64,000 bases of DNA, taken from NCBI GenBank assembly GCA_022844045.1, contig JALHMM010000018.1, forward strand, positions 1 to 64,000, written 5' to 3'. Position 1 is the first letter of the stretch, and each line of letters begins with the position of its first letter. The translations under genes and the position numbers were made by a program. This stretch comes from Reyranellaceae bacterium (GTDB taxonomy: Bacteria; Pseudomonadota; Alphaproteobacteria; Reyranellales; Reyranellaceae). Positions 50,539 to 60,678 of the stretch are shown in pieces. The notes below the pieces were generated by a model that was not told where the DNA came from, searched no databases, and saw nothing but the letters and a program-made list of their open reading frames with translations.

Positions 50539-51599
50539 CCGCCATGCTCCGCGAGTCCGTTTCCAACGCCACGACCGAGTTGGCGCGGCAGGACACCGTT
50601 CTCAGTCCACGGTTCTATACGACCGATTTCAAGGAGCTCGATCGCACCGATGTCGGTCCCGTGCGGCGCGAGTGGGATGAACTCCTTGCCGAGATGCGCC
50701 GCGACCCCAACAAGTCGCACTTTGTTCGAAACGAGAATTTCGACCTGGATCTGTCGCGGCTGCCAAACGACCTTCGTGAGGAGTTCATCGAATTTCTTGT
50801 GAGTTCGGTCACGGCGGAATTCTCGGGCTGCATTCTGTATGCCGAGATCAAGAAGCGATCGACCAATCCAGATGTCCGCGAGCTCTTCAGCTACATGAGT
50901 CGCGACGAGGCGCGGCATGCCGGCTTCATCAACGAGTCGCTCAAGGATTTCGGGATCGGCGTCGACCTCGGCTTCCTGACGCGGGTGAAGAAGTACACCT
51001 ACTTCAAGCCGAAGTTCATCTACTACGCGACCTACCTGTCGGAGAAGATCGGCTACGCGAGATACATCACGATCTTCCGGCAGTTCGAACGCCATCCCGA
51101 GCGCCGCTTTCATCCGATTTTCAAGTGGTTCGACAAGTGGTGCAACGACGAGTTCCGCCATGGCGAGGCTTTCGCGCTCCTGATGCGCGCGAACCCGAGC
51201 CTTCTCTCCGGCGTCAACAGGCTCTGGATCCGCTTCTTCGTGCTCGCCGTGTTCGCCACAATGTATGTCCGTGACCACTCTCGGCCGCTGTTTCACTCGG
51301 CGCTGGGGATGGATCCGACCGACTACGATTTCGAGGTGTTCCGCATCACCTCCGAGATCTCCCGGCAGGTCTTCCCGGTGACACTTGATCTCGACAACCC
51401 GGCGTTTCGCGCTGGCCTCGATCGTCTCTGGCGGCTGTCCGAGGCGATCTCGGCGGCGCGCGCGGAGGGTGGGCTCGCGGGTCGCGCCAAGCGCCTGGCG
51501 CTGACAGCGGCGGTCGCGGCGACGTTCGTCAGACTCTACCTTCTACCCGCCAAGCGACATCCCTTGCCGGAGCAGGTCCGCCTGCAACCGGCCTGGTAG
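50535..51599 (+). CDS. acsF: Aerobic Mg-protoporphyrin IX monomethyl ester oxidative cyclase
   Basis: This 354-residue diiron enzyme forms the fifth ring of bacteriochlorophyll with O2. Ligand motifs are [25 protein letters not shown] and [13 protein letters not shown], the expected Glu and ExxH sets. Family stretches [20 protein letters not shown] and [20 protein letters not shown] are clear. No anaerobic cyclase (bchE) is in the window, which points to oxygen-dependent pigment synthesis. The ATG at 50535 overlaps the preceding stop. Confidence 0.97.
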   Translation: MTAMLRESVSNATTELARQDTVLSPRFYTTDFKELDRTDVGPVRREWDELLAEMRRDPNKSHFVRNENFDLDLSRLPNDLREEFIEFLVSSVTAEFSGCILYAEIKKRSTNPDVRELFSYMSRDEARHAGFINESLKDFGIGVDLGFLTRVKKYTYFKPKFIYYATYLSEKIGYARYITIFRQFERHPERRFHPIFKWFDKWCNDEFRHGEAFALLMRANPSLLSGVNRLWIRFFVLAVFATMYVRDHSRPLFHSALGMDPTDYDFEVFRITSEISRQVFPVTLDLDNPAFRAGLDRLWRLSEAISAARAEGGLAGRAKRLALTAAVAATFVRLYLLPAKRHPLPEQVRLQPAW

Positions 51600-51615
51600 C
51601 GGGGTATCGGCGTCC

Positions 51616-52551
51616 ATGCTTCAAGTCGCCCTGCCTGTCCTGTACGCGCTGTTCGTCTGGTGGTTCAGCACCGGGATCGTGCTTTACCTCGTGACCTTGC
51701 CGCGGCGCACGCATCGCTGGAGTCTGCTGGGCGTGACGCTGCTGACGGCCGCCGCGCTCTGGGGGCTGTCGGCGAGCTCGATGGACGCGACGGTGAGCAA
51801 TGCCTATGCGGCCTTCGCCTGCGCGATCGTCGTTTGGGGCTGGCAGGAGATCTGCTTTCTCACGGGAGTTACCGCCGGACCGCGCATCGATCCTTGTCCC
51901 GCGGGTCTTGGTGGCTGGAAGCGCGTCGGCGCGGCCATTGGGGTCATCCTATACCATGAGCTTCAGCTGCTCGCGCTCGGCGTCGCGATCGTCATCGCGA
52001 CCGCTGGCGGCGCGAACCAGGTCGGACTCTGGACCTTTGTCGTCCTCTGGACGATGCGTCTCAGCGCGAAGCTGAATCTCTTCCTGGGCGTGCCCTTCCT
52101 GCACGATGACTGGCTGCCGCATCATCTGCGACACGTGGCGACGTACTTCCGGATCAGGTCGATGAATTACCTTTTCCCAGTGGCGGTAACGGTGTCCTCG
52201 ATCGTGGTCTTCGTGCTGGTGCGCTCGGCGCTCAGTCCGGAGACCGGCCCGTTCGACGCGACGGCTCAGCTTTTGCTCGCATCGCTCCTGGCGCTCGCCG
52301 TTCTGGAGCATTGGTTCATGGTGCTGCCGCTGCCTGTCGCCAGGTTGTGGGCCGGATTCCGCGCCAGGCGCCGCAGCGTCGCCGGCGGTGAAGGAGCGGA
52401 GCCTGAGATGGTCGCCGCTCCGGCCTCGCCGCGCGTTGTGAATCAGCCGGTCGATGATCACCTCGCGATGGCGAAACCGCAGCCTTTCATCGCCGCGACG
52501 CAGCCTGTCCTTGTCTTTTCTGTTCCGACGATCAACGGGGGACGACCATGA
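51616..52551 (+). CDS. puhE: Photosynthesis cluster membrane protein PuhE
   Basis: This 311-residue protein has seven to eight hydrophobic segments of the DUF3623/PuhE family. Marks include [60 protein letters not shown] and [20 protein letters not shown] with LRHVATYFR. PuhE is found after acsF in many clusters and affects pigment or assembly in Rhodobacter. The last 60 residues are a soluble low-complexity tail. It overlaps hemA by 4 bases. Confidence 0.93.
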   Translation: MLQVALPVLYALFVWWFSTGIVLYLVTLPRRTHRWSLLGVTLLTAAALWGLSASSMDATVSNAYAAFACAIVVWGWQEICFLTGVTAGPRIDPCPAGLGGWKRVGAAIGVILYHELQLLALGVAIVIATAGGANQVGLWTFVVLWTMRLSAKLNLFLGVPFLHDDWLPHHLRHVATYFRIRSMNYLFPVAVTVSSIVVFVLVRSALSPETGPFDATAQLLLASLLALAVLEHWFMVLPLPVARLWAGFRARRRSVAGGEGAEPEMVAAPASPRVVNQPVDDHLAMAKPQPFIAATQPVLVFSVPTINGGRP

Positions 52552-53759
52552 ACTATGAAGCCTTCTTCCGCCGGCAGTTGGACGGGCTGCATGCCGAAGG
52601 TCGCTACCGGGTCTTCGCCGACCTTGAGCGCCAGGCGGGCTCCTTTCCCCGTGCCACCCACTATTGCGACCGGGGCCAGGCGCCCGTGACGGTCTGGTGC
52701 TCGAACGACTATCTCGGGATGGGGCAGCATCCGCTGGTCCTCGGCGCCATGCATGAGGCGCTCGATCGTTGCGGCGCCGGCGCGGGCGGTACGCGAAACA
52801 TCGCCGGTACCAACCACTATCATGTGCTGTTGGAGCGCGAGCTTGCTGATCTGCATGGCAAGCAGAGCGCGCTGCTGTTCACGTCGGGATATGTGTCGAA
52901 CTGGGCGAGCCTTGGCACGCTCGCGTCGCGCATGCCGGGCTGCGTCGTGCTGTCGGATGCGCTGAACCACGCCTCGATGATCGAGGGAATCCGGCATAGC
53001 CGCGCCGAGACCCGGGTGTTCGCGCACAACGACCCGGCGGACCTCGCGCGCAAGCTGGCTGATCTCGATCCGTCGCGGCCCAAGCTCGTGGCGTTCGAGT
53101 CGGTGTACTCGATGGATGGCGATATCGCGCCGATCCAGGAGATTTGCGATGTCGCCGAACGGTACGGCGCGATGACCTATCTCGATGAAGTCCACGCCGT
53201 CGGCCTTTATGGTCCGCGTGGCGGCGGCGTGGCGGAGCGCGACGGTCAGAGTCACCGACTGACGGTCATCGAGGGCACGCTGGCGAAGGCGTTCGGCGTC
53301 GTCGGCGGTTACATCGCCGCGTCCGAGGCGCTGTGCGACTTCGTGCGCAGCTTCGCCTCCGGCTTCATCTTCACCACGGCGCTGCCACCGGCGAGCGCGG
53401 CCGGCGCCCTGGCGAGCATCCGTCACCTCAAGGTCAGTGGCGCGGAACGCGCGCAGCAACAACAGCGGGTCGCCAGCCTGCGTCGCCGCCTGGACGCGGC
53501 GGGCTTGCCGTACCTGCGCAACGAAAGCCACATCGTGCCCGTCATGGTGCGCGATCCGGTGCTCTGCAAGCGCATCAGCGACCAGCTGCTCGAGGACTAC
53601 GGCATCTACGTGCAGCCGATCAACTATCCGACGGTCGCCCGCGGCACCGAGCGGCTGCGCATCACGCCATCGCCGCTGCACAGCGATGCCGACATCGACC
53701 ATCTTGTGTCATCGCTGTCCGCCATCTGGTCGACGCTCGGGCTGCGGCAGGCGGCGTAG
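52548..53759 (+). CDS. hemA: 5-aminolevulinate synthase
   Basis: This 403-residue PLP enzyme makes 5-aminolevulinate from glycine and succinyl-CoA. It has [74 protein letters not shown] and the PLP lysine in [18 protein letters not shown]. It is in the puh operon, so precursor supply is tied to pigment-protein synthesis. The ATG overlaps the puhE stop. dxs follows after 23 bases. Confidence 0.97.
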   Translation: MNYEAFFRRQLDGLHAEGRYRVFADLERQAGSFPRATHYCDRGQAPVTVWCSNDYLGMGQHPLVLGAMHEALDRCGAGAGGTRNIAGTNHYHVLLERELADLHGKQSALLFTSGYVSNWASLGTLASRMPGCVVLSDALNHASMIEGIRHSRAETRVFAHNDPADLARKLADLDPSRPKLVAFESVYSMDGDIAPIQEICDVAERYGAMTYLDEVHAVGLYGPRGGGVAERDGQSHRLTVIEGTLAKAFGVVGGYIAASEALCDFVRSFASGFIFTTALPPASAAGALASIRHLKVSGAERAQQQQRVASLRRRLDAAGLPYLRNESHIVPVMVRDPVLCKRISDQLLEDYGIYVQPINYPTVARGTERLRITPSPLHSDADIDHLVSSLSAIWSTLGLRQAA

Positions 53760-53782
53760 TCAAATCGGTGCGGGGTACCCTC

Positions 53783-55699
53783 ATGACCAGGAATTCCCGA
53801 CTACTCGACCAGATCATCGAACCCGCGGATCTTCGTCAGCTCGGCGAAAGCGAGCTCGGCCGCCTCGCCGACGAGCTGCGGGCGGAGACGATCGACGCCG
53901 TCTCCGTTACCGGCGGGCACCTCGGCGCCGGCCTTGGCGTCGTCGAGCTGACGGTGGCCCTGCACTATGTCTTCGACACCCCGACGGATCGGCTGATCTG
54001 GGATGTCGGCCACCAGGCCTACCCGCACAAGATCCTGACGGGCCGTCGTGATCGCATACGCACGCTGCGCCAGGGCGGTGGCCTGTCGGGTTTCACCAAG
54101 CGCGCGGAGAGCCCCTATGATCCGTTCGGCGCGGCGCACAGCTCGACCTCGATATCCGCCGGGCTCGGCATGGCTGTGGCGCGCGACCTTGAAGGCCGCA
54201 AGAACAACGTGATCTGCGTCATCGGCGACGGCGCGCTGTCGGCGGGAATGGCTTATGAGGCGATGAACAACGCCGGCTCGATGGATGCGCGGCTGATCGT
54301 CATCCTCAACGACAACGATATGTCCATCGCGCCGCCCGTTGGCGCCATGTCTGCCTACCTGGCGCGGGTCCTGTCCGGGCGCACCTACCTGTCGCTGCGC
54401 GAGATTGCCAAGCAGGTCACGTACAAGCTGCCGAAACGGCTGGCCCGGCGTGCCGCCCAGACGGAGACCTTCGCACGAAGCTTCTGGACCGGCGGCACGC
54501 TGTTCGAAGAACTCGGCTTCTACTATGTCGGGCCGATCGACGGCCACGACCTCGGACATCTGCTTCCGGTTCTGCGCAATGCGCGCGACGCTCCAAACGG
54601 TCCGATCTTCATCCATGTGGTGACGCAGAAAGGCAAGGGCTACGCGCCGGCCGAGAGCGCCGAGGACAAATACCATGGCGTGGTCAAGTTCGATGTGGTG
54701 ACCGGAAAGCAGGCCAAGGCTCAGGCTTCGGCTCCGGCCTATACCAAGGTGTTCGGGGATGCCCTCGTCGCCGAAGCGAGCCGGGATCGCCGGATCGTCG
54801 CGATCACGGCGGCGATGCCGAGCGGCACCGGCCTGGATGCCTTCAAGCGGGCTTTTCCGGATCGCTTCTTCGATGTTGGCATCGCCGAGCAGCACGCGGT
54901 CACGTTCGCGGCCGGTCTTGCGACCGAAGGCATGAAGCCTTTCGCGGCGATCTATTCGACGTTCCTGCAGCGCGCCTATGACCAGGTTGTGCATGACGTC
55001 GCGATCCAGCGCCTGCCCGTGCGCTTCGCCATCGATCGCGCCGGGCTGGTAGGCGCGGACGGACCGACCCATGCCGGCTCGTTCGACGTTGGATATCTCG
55101 CGTCCTTGCCCGGCTTCGTGGTGATGGCGCCGGCCGACGAGTGCGAGCTCGTGCATATGATGGCGACGGCGGCGGCGATAGACGACCGGCCGTCGGCCTT
55201 CCGCTATCCGCGCGGCGACGGCACCGGCGCGACCTTGCCCGAAAAGGGCGTGCCGCTGCCGATCGGCAAGGGGCGGATCGTCCGCGAAGGCACTACCGTC
55301 GCCCTGCTTTCCCTGGGGACCAGGCTCGCCGAATGCTGCAAGGCCGCGGAGCAGCTCGCGCGCTTCGGCCTGTCGACGACGGTGGCCGACGCGCGGTTCG
55401 CCAAGCCGCTCGACACCGATCTCGTGCTGCGCCTGGCGCGCGAGCACGAGGTCCTCGTCACGATCGAGGAAGGCGCGATCGGCGGCTTCGGATCCCATGT
55501 CCTGCAGCTGCTGAGCCAGCATGACGCGCTCGGCGGCGGGCTCAAGGTCCGGCCCATGGTCCTGCCCGACGTCTTCATCGATCAGGACAGTCCGGCCGCG
55601 ATGTATGCGAAGGCCGGGCTCGACGCCGACGGAATCGTCCGGACGGTGTTCGAGTGCCTGGGGCGGCAGGTCGGGTTGCGTGCGGGCCACCTCGCCTGA
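53783..55699 (+). CDS. dxs: 1-deoxy-D-xylulose-5-phosphate synthase
   Basis: This 638-residue thiamine-diphosphate enzyme starts the MEP isoprenoid pathway, feeding carotenoids and the pigment side chain. Landmarks are [35 protein letters not shown], the TPP motif [19 protein letters not shown] with later [16 protein letters not shown], and [20 protein letters not shown] in the second domain. The ATG at 53783 gives the standard start; a GTG at 53769 is possible. It is the last intact gene of the cluster on this side, and an ispH stub starts 27 bases later. Confidence 0.96.
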   Translation: MTRNSRLLDQIIEPADLRQLGESELGRLADELRAETIDAVSVTGGHLGAGLGVVELTVALHYVFDTPTDRLIWDVGHQAYPHKILTGRRDRIRTLRQGGGLSGFTKRAESPYDPFGAAHSSTSISAGLGMAVARDLEGRKNNVICVIGDGALSAGMAYEAMNNAGSMDARLIVILNDNDMSIAPPVGAMSAYLARVLSGRTYLSLREIAKQVTYKLPKRLARRAAQTETFARSFWTGGTLFEELGFYYVGPIDGHDLGHLLPVLRNARDAPNGPIFIHVVTQKGKGYAPAESAEDKYHGVVKFDVVTGKQAKAQASAPAYTKVFGDALVAEASRDRRIVAITAAMPSGTGLDAFKRAFPDRFFDVGIAEQHAVTFAAGLATEGMKPFAAIYSTFLQRAYDQVVHDVAIQRLPVRFAIDRAGLVGADGPTHAGSFDVGYLASLPGFVVMAPADECELVHMMATAAAIDDRPSAFRYPRGDGTGATLPEKGVPLPIGKGRIVREGTTVALLSLGTRLAECCKAAEQLARFGLSTTVADARFAKPLDTDLVLRLAREHEVLVTIEEGAIGGFGSHVLQLLSQHDALGGGLKVRPMVLPDVFIDQDSPAAMYAKAGLDADGIVRTVFECLGRQVGLRAGHLA

Positions 55700-55726
55700 G
55701 TCGCGAAGGTCGGGCCGGGGATCGCA

Positions 55727-55786
55727 ATGCAGGCGATCCTCGCTGAGCCATACGGCTTCTGCGTCGGCTTCGTTCGCGCGATCGAT
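55727..55786 (+). pseudogene. ispH: N-terminal stub of ispH (4-hydroxy-3-methylbut-2-enyl diphosphate reductase)
   Basis: The first 20 residues after the ATG at 55727, MQAILAEPYGFCVGFVRAID, match the IspH start, where the pattern ILAxPxGFCxGVxRAI contains the first 4Fe-4S cysteine. After residue 20 the same frame passes without a break into serine-recombinase sequence, so only a stub remains. ispH directly behind dxs would make sense as a two-gene MEP supply unit. The rest of ispH is not in the window; a working copy must exist elsewhere because the enzyme is essential in this pathway. Confidence 0.6.
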
Positions 55787-56275
55787 CTCCTGCGCAAGTC
55801 GATCTACGTCGGCAGGATTGTCCATCGGGGAGAAGAGCACGCCGGACTGCACGTGCCGATCCTTGAAAGAGCACTCTGGGACGAGGTTCAGGCAATGCTG
55901 AAGCGCAATCGCCAAGGTGAACGGGGACCAGTCGGTCCGCAGCGGCTGGCAGCAGCCTGTTGACGGGCCAGCTTTACGATGATCGCGGTAACCTCATGAG
56001 CCCCTCCCATACCTGGAAGCGGGGCCCCATCTGTCGTTACCAAGTAAGCTAGGCGCTATTGCAGTACAGGCGCAGGCCGGTGGATCGATCCCGCGCGTGG
56101 CTGCGGCAGCGATCGCGGGACTGGCCATAGATCGAATACTGGCGTGGAGCCGGGAGGCGGGGGAGAACCTGACCGGTGCAGTGAGACCGTCCGAGGTAGT
56201 CGCAGCCAGGGTTGCTCGTGTCGTGCTGGGCCGTGACCGGGTCACAATCGATCTCTCTGGTGCCACCGGCGGCGA
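55787..56275 (+). pseudogene. Decayed serine recombinase (C-terminal part)
   Basis: Three pieces in different frames together look like the C-terminal half of a large serine recombinase. Piece one (55787-55927) is YVGRIVHRGEEHAGLHVPIL with ALWDEVQAMLKRNRQGERG. Piece two (55951-56064) is SLLTGQLYDDRGNLMSPSHT, CRYQVS, a TAG stop at 56050, then ALLQ. Piece three (56067-56262) is QAGGSIPRVAAAAIAGLAID, ending RVARVVLGRDRVTIDLS. At least two frameshifts and one stop break it, and the catalytic N-terminal domain is missing. It is fused in frame to the ispH stub. Confidence 0.7.
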
Positions 56276-56357
56276 CTCCATTCGAGCGCCTAACTCCCGG
56301 AGATCGCGCCACTATCTGCGCGGGCCATACGAACGGAGAATGGTTCGTATGGAAGGT

Positions 56358-56432
56358 TGGCTGGGGCGCCAGGATTCGAACCTGGGAATGGCGGAATCAA
56401 AATCCGCTGCCTTACCGCTTGGCTACGCCCCA
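56358..56432 (-). tRNA. tRNA-Gln (anticodon UUG)
   Basis: On the reverse strand the sequence starts TGGGGCGTAGCCAAGCGGTA. It has an anticodon stem GCGGA-TTTTGAT-TCCGC (anticodon TTG), a T-arm CCAGGTTCGAATCCTGG, and an acceptor end CGCCCCA-G-CCA with encoded CCA. The 7-bp acceptor stem TGGGGCG/CGCCCCA and its U1-A72 pair are typical of tRNA-Gln. All arms fold, so it looks functional. It lies between two decayed recombinase genes; tRNA genes are common integration targets. Confidence 0.95.
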
Positions 56433-56545
56433 TAGATAAGCGCTTCTGGAAATATCAGATGGTTAAGCCATAGCCGTGTATACAATTCCGCATATAGAAT
56501 CGAGACTCGTATGCCATTTCCTATACACGAAGACACCCTCACCCC

Positions 56546-56900
56546 ATGGCGAGATACCCGGGCCTATTCCTGAACATCCGTGACGGACTCTAACTCGATC
56601 GAAACGCAGCCCCCGACGCGGTGCGAGACGTAGTCGGAAAGGCAATGTGGATCAAGTTATTCGGCACGACGGATAGGCGCGAGGCGGAAAGCCGCTGATC
56701 TATGGTCGGCGTGGAGTTCAAGTTGGTGGTCGCCCAAGCGGAGGCCGGTCCCGGCTGGCCCGGGATCAGCGTTGAGCAGGCCGATCGTGCACATGTCGCG
56801 AAGGTCCGCGCGTCGGTTCTCAGCTGACCTTCAACAGCCTGCGGCACACGGCAAGGATCAAGGCGCGGACCGTGGTGGTCCCGGAAGAAAAATCGATGAC
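56546..56900 (+). pseudogene. Decayed phage-type tyrosine integrase
   Basis: From the ATG at 56546 the frame reads MARYPGLFLNIRDGL, TAA at 56591, then LDRNAAPDAVRDVVGKAMWI, KLFGTTDRREAESR, TGA at 56696, then MVGVEFKLVVAQAEA, and ends at 56825. This resembles the N-terminal SAM-like part of phage integrases (xSLGTxDxxEAxRR). From 56824 another frame gives LTFNSLRHTARIKARTVVVP, like the catalytic box with the invariant Arg-His (SLRHT). The middle of the gene is deleted. Two stops, one frame change and a large deletion mark it as dead. Confidence 0.65.
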
Positions 56901-57242
56901 ATCGCTGGACGCGGCAGCGTCATTCAGGGACGCCGCCATGGCGACCACGCGCTGGTCGCGCCGAATGCGGCTATCGACAAGCCGAGCTCCCGATCCAGGT
57001 CAAGCCGTGGCGCTGAAGCGCAGACAACGTACCTCGGACAAAGCCGTCTCGCTCGTGGTCAGACTCATTGAGTTCGGCCAGTTCCTCCGAGCTTCCGCAT
57101 GAGGCCTGTTACGTTGAACCGTCGCAATTCCCGGCCCGCGATAGACTTGAGCGCGACAATGTCATGGCGATGCAGAAAATCTACGTGACAGATGTTCGAC
57201 CCATACTGGAGGATCAGCTCACGCAGAAGAGGGAGGCACCGC
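56901..57242. other. Interval without recognisable gene
   Basis: Between the integrase relic and the outer-membrane barrel gene I see no conserved coding sequence. Open frames here are short and have no family features. The last 15 bases hold the GGGAGG ribosome-binding site of the next gene. It is probably decayed island DNA plus the promoter region of that gene. Confidence 0.5.
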
Positions 57243-58559
57243 ATGAGCGGGGTATTCGCCATGAGTCTCGGCTCGCTTCACACGGTGTGCGCCTTCGTGG
57301 TCCGCTGTTCGGCGGTCGTCTTGGTGACAATTTGGGCATCGCAGGCGTTGGCGCAGCAGCCCACACCCAGCCGGCCGGGCACCGTCCAGCCCGGCCCCGG
57401 CGAGAACTACGATCCCCCGGGTATTCGGCTTGGCGGCTTCCTTCTGTTTCCGACCCTGGAACTGGTTGAGATGTACAACGACAACGTCTTCGCCACGACC
57501 AACAACCGGACCGGCAGGTTCATCACGGTGGTCAATCCCCGCGTCGACTTGCGCTCGAACTGGAACAACCACATGTTGAACCTGTTCGCGGCTGGCTCGT
57601 TCGGATTCTATCACGGCGCCAGCGCCGAGAACTTCCAGGATTTCTCTTTTGGCGCGACCGGCCGCCTGGACATCCAGCGCAACTGGAACGTCTATGGCGG
57701 CGCGTCCTTCAGTCGGCGACACGAGGAACGCGGTACGCCCAACGATCTCGTCGGGCGGGAGCCGAACCGCTTCTCCGATACGGCGGTGAATCTCGGCTAC
57801 TACCAGAAATTCAATCGGTTCTTCGTCCGGCTCGACGGCCGCTGGCAAAATCTCGCGTACACCAACAACAAGACGCTGAACCTCCCGGGGGTCATCAACA
57901 ACGAGAACCGCAACCGCAACGAGTTCACCGAGAGCTTGCGGTTTGGTTACGAATTCCTCGAGGGTACCGAGGTCTGGATCCAGGGCGGCCTGAACCAGCG
58001 GCGCTACGAATCACGCTTCGACAATCTCGGCTTTGAGCGCAGCTCTGCTGGCTGGGAAATCGTCGTCGGCGCAACCGTCGATCTCGGCGGCATCACGCAG
58101 CTTGAAGGTTTCGGCGGCTTCCGCGCGCAGGACTATCGCGACGCACGTCTGGGCGAAATCCGGGGCGCGATGTTCGGATTGTCCGGCACGTGGAACCCAT
58201 ACCAGCCGCTCCTTATCAAGCCTTATGTCAAGCGCACGATCGAGGAGACGAATTCCGGCGGCTACAGCGGCTACTGGTCGACGGTGCTGGGCGTCAATGT
58301 CGACTACCGCCTCCGCCCCAACATCCGCGTCAACGCCGGTGCGGCTTACGGCTTCGACGACTATCGCCTCAACAACGCGGTCCCCGGCACGCCTGCGCGC
58401 AACGATCGTGTCCTGGCGCTCGAAATCGGCGTGCAGTATCGGCCGACCGAGAACTTCTTCGTCGGCCCGACCTACCAGTACACCAACCGCGATTCCAACC
58501 TGGCGGGTCTCGATTTCGGTCGTAACATCTTCATGCTGCGCGGCGGCGCGCAGTTCTGA
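57243..58559 (+). CDS. Outer-membrane beta-barrel protein (polysaccharide-export-associated type)
   Basis: This 438-residue protein has a signal peptide (VVLVTIWASQALAQQ, cleavage after ALA). A Pro-rich linker follows, then alternating amphipathic strands with aromatic girdle residues (GGFLLFPTLELVEMYNDNVF, NHMLNLFAAGSFGFYHGA, WSTVLGVNVDYRLRPNIRVN) and a C-terminal FMLRGGAQF ending in Phe, the outer-membrane insertion signal. It resembles the BBP2 family of barrels found near exopolysaccharide loci. The ATG at 57243 has GGGAGG upstream. The neighbouring sugar genes suggest an envelope-polysaccharide role, but function is not known. Confidence 0.8.
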   Translation: MSGVFAMSLGSLHTVCAFVVRCSAVVLVTIWASQALAQQPTPSRPGTVQPGPGENYDPPGIRLGGFLLFPTLELVEMYNDNVFATTNNRTGRFITVVNPRVDLRSNWNNHMLNLFAAGSFGFYHGASAENFQDFSFGATGRLDIQRNWNVYGGASFSRRHEERGTPNDLVGREPNRFSDTAVNLGYYQKFNRFFVRLDGRWQNLAYTNNKTLNLPGVINNENRNRNEFTESLRFGYEFLEGTEVWIQGGLNQRRYESRFDNLGFERSSAGWEIVVGATVDLGGITQLEGFGGFRAQDYRDARLGEIRGAMFGLSGTWNPYQPLLIKPYVKRTIEETNSGGYSGYWSTVLGVNVDYRLRPNIRVNAGAAYGFDDYRLNNAVPGTPARNDRVLALEIGVQYRPTENFFVGPTYQYTNRDSNLAGLDFGRNIFMLRGGAQF

Positions 58560-58689
58560 TCCGAGGGTCCACATTGGTCGTGACGACAGAATTGGCATCG
58601 TCGGACATTTAATAGTCACTTCCGCTGCGGGCTGTGACGGCGAATGCTGTTGGGCATCGTGGAAACGGGTCGCGTAGGAAGCCGTCGTC

Positions 58690-59469
58690 ATGCTGAAAAT
58701 CGTCAGGGACTCAGTCCTCAAGGTCAGCCGTTCCTTCGGCTACGACATCGTGCCCTTGCGCGAGATGAAGGAGCGCGACTTCGCCCTGCACCTGCGCGAA
58801 TTGCTCGCCAGTCAGCGGATTGATTGCGTGCTCGATGTCGGCGCCAATGTCGGCCAGTACCGCGACTTCCTGCGCGATCGCGTGCTCTATGATGGGCCGA
58901 TCGTGTCCTTCGAGCCGGTCGGTCGGCACATCGAGATCCTGCGCCAGCGCGCGCGCGAGGACCGCGACTGGCATGTCGAGGGCTATGCGCTGGGTGCCAA
59001 GAGCGGGGCGATGCCGATCAATGTCATGGCGTCGGACCAGTTCAGCTCGTTCCTCGAGCCCGACAATACGCACGTCCAGGATTACGGCGATCTCAACGTC
59101 CCCTGCCGCACCGAGCTGGTGGCGGTGCGCACGCTGGACCAGATCTTGCCGACGCTACGCCAGCAGCTCGGCTTCTTCCGGCCTTATCTGAAGATCGACA
59201 CCCAGGGCTACGACATCGAGGTGCTGCACGGCGCCGAGGACAGCCTACCCTCGATCAGCGCGCTGCAGACCGAGGCTTCGGTGATCGGCATCTACAAGAG
59301 CATGCCGAGCTACATGGATACCATCCGCTATCTCAACGAACGCGGCTTCGAGATCACCGGCCTCTATCCGATCAGCCGCGACCGCGCGCTGCGCCTTGTC
59401 GAGTTCGACTGCGTGATGGTCAACGCCGCGATGGTCGGGCAGGCCCGGTCGCGACCGCGCCTGGCCTGA
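58690..59469 (+). CDS. FkbM family methyltransferase
   Basis: This 259-residue SAM-dependent methyltransferase has CVLDVGANVGQYRDFLRD (SAM motif, about residue 48), IVSFEPVGRHIEILRQRA, MASDQFSSFLEPDN, and LKIDTQGYDIEVLHGAEDSL, the FkbM hallmark. Such enzymes often methylate sugars of surface polysaccharides. It sits among glycosyltransferases and GDP-fucose genes, which agrees. Its 3' end overlaps the convergent glycosyltransferase gene by 50 bases. Confidence 0.88.
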   Translation: MLKIVRDSVLKVSRSFGYDIVPLREMKERDFALHLRELLASQRIDCVLDVGANVGQYRDFLRDRVLYDGPIVSFEPVGRHIEILRQRAREDRDWHVEGYALGAKSGAMPINVMASDQFSSFLEPDNTHVQDYGDLNVPCRTELVAVRTLDQILPTLRQQLGFFRPYLKIDTQGYDIEVLHGAEDSLPSISALQTEASVIGIYKSMPSYMDTIRYLNERGFEITGLYPISRDRALRLVEFDCVMVNAAMVGQARSRPRLA

Positions 59470-60649
59470 GCGGCCGGCGCTCGGCCGCGTCGGCCGTGCC
59501 GGTGGCGAGGCGCGAGAGGATCGCGCTCAGCCGCGTGAGGTCCTCGCCGGCGACAAAGGTACTCTGCGGCAGGCCGCACAGGCGACCGCGCACCTTCAGG
59601 TAATCCGCCGGCGTCAGCGCCTGGAAGAAGCGCACCAGTTGCTCCTCGAGCGGCCGGCCGAAGGTCCAACCGATGCGATGTTCCTCGAGCAGGGCGCCGA
59701 TCTCGAAGCCGTGCACGCCCAGACACGGCACGCCGAAATGTCCGGCCTCGTAGAAGCGACAGGGCAGCAGCCAGCGCGAATTATGGTCGGCGTTCTCGAG
59801 GTCGAGCGCCCAGGCGAAATCGACGTCGCCATAGAGGTCCTGCAGGTCGTCGTGCGGCCGGTAGGGGCCGTCATAGACCATGTTGGGATGCTGCAGCAGG
59901 GCGCGGCGGAAGCGCTCCTCGTCGACCGTGGTCAGCACGCCGCGGAACTTGAACAGCACCTTGTCGCCCAACCGCGCGGCCAGGCGCGTCATGAGGTCGA
60001 ACGTCGCCTCGCCGCGGATCAGCCCGAAATAACCGATCACCCACGGGCGCTTGCCGTCGTGGGAGCGGGGGTTTTCGCGCACCCCGGCGGCGGCCGGGAT
60101 TGGCGCGTGCAGCTTGTTCTCGAGCAGGAACCATTCTCCGCGATACTTCTGCATCATCGAATAGTAGCTGCGATGGAAGCCAGGCGAAGACAGCACCAGC
60201 AGGCGCACGTGGCGCAGGCACAGTCGCTCGACGAAACGCAACAGGGCGGCGAGAGGATTGCGTCCCATCAACGCCGGCTGGATATCGAGCACCTCGTAGG
60301 CGACCGGCGCACGGCTGCCCGACATCATGCGCGCCAGCATCGTCAGCACCAGCTGATCCAGATTGCGGGCATAGAACAACGAGGCGCGACCGAGCCATCG
60401 GCGCTGCGCGAAGATCACCGGCAGCGCGCCGATGAGGGCACGCAGGCGCTGCCAGTAGCGCGCATCGGCGGTCATGCCGAGCAGTACATGGCGCCACGGT
60501 GGTTCATAGCCGTTGTTGTAGCGCTCGCGGCGGAAGCCGAAGACGACGACCCGCAGTCCATGCTCGATGAATTGCTGGACACGCTTGACGGTACTGGCGT
60601 CGGTGATGTCCGGGCAGAAGAAGAAAAGGCGGTCTGCGTCGTCGTCCAT
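59420..60649 (-). CDS. Glycosyltransferase (GT-B type, family 4-like)
   Basis: This 409-residue protein starts FFFCPDITDASTVKRVQQFI (N-terminal Rossmann domain). After residue 200 comes a second domain: WVIGYFGLIRGEATFDLMTR, VLFKFRGVLTTVDEERFRRA, MVYDGPYRPHDDLQDLYGDV, and PCRFYEAGHFGVPCLGVHGF, which holds the donor-binding Glu (FYEA). The sugar and acceptor are unknown. It is transcribed away from the next glycosyltransferase across a 149-bp gap. The C-terminal tail (RPLRPGAVATGPARPSRR) is low-complexity where it overlaps fkbM and may not be functional. Confidence 0.82.
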   Translation of the reverse strand: MDDDADRLFFFCPDITDASTVKRVQQFIEHGLRVVVFGFRRERYNNGYEPPWRHVLLGMTADARYWQRLRALIGALPVIFAQRRWLGRASLFYARNLDQLVLTMLARMMSGSRAPVAYEVLDIQPALMGRNPLAALLRFVERLCLRHVRLLVLSSPGFHRSYYSMMQKYRGEWFLLENKLHAPIPAAAGVRENPRSHDGKRPWVIGYFGLIRGEATFDLMTRLAARLGDKVLFKFRGVLTTVDEERFRRALLQHPNMVYDGPYRPHDDLQDLYGDVDFAWALDLENADHNSRWLLPCRFYEAGHFGVPCLGVHGFEIGALLEEHRIGWTFGRPLEEQLVRFFQALTPADYLKVRGRLCGLPQSTFVAGEDLTRLSAILSRLATGTADAAERRPLRPGAVATGPARPSRR

Positions 60650-60678
60650 GGCGGCAGTATCGGCCGACTGCTCGCTGC

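Noticed and set aside
53801..55915. 704-codon open frame on the minus strand
   Set aside because: It lies antisense to dxs over its whole length, has no recognisable domain, and is rich in Arg, His, Gly and Asp as expected of shadow frames in GC-rich DNA.
56097..56435. 112-codon plus-strand frame ending in RQDSNLGMAESKSAALPLGY
   Set aside because: Its end is the antisense translation of the tRNA-Gln gene, a known source of false protein annotations. The front part is the last piece of the serine recombinase relic.
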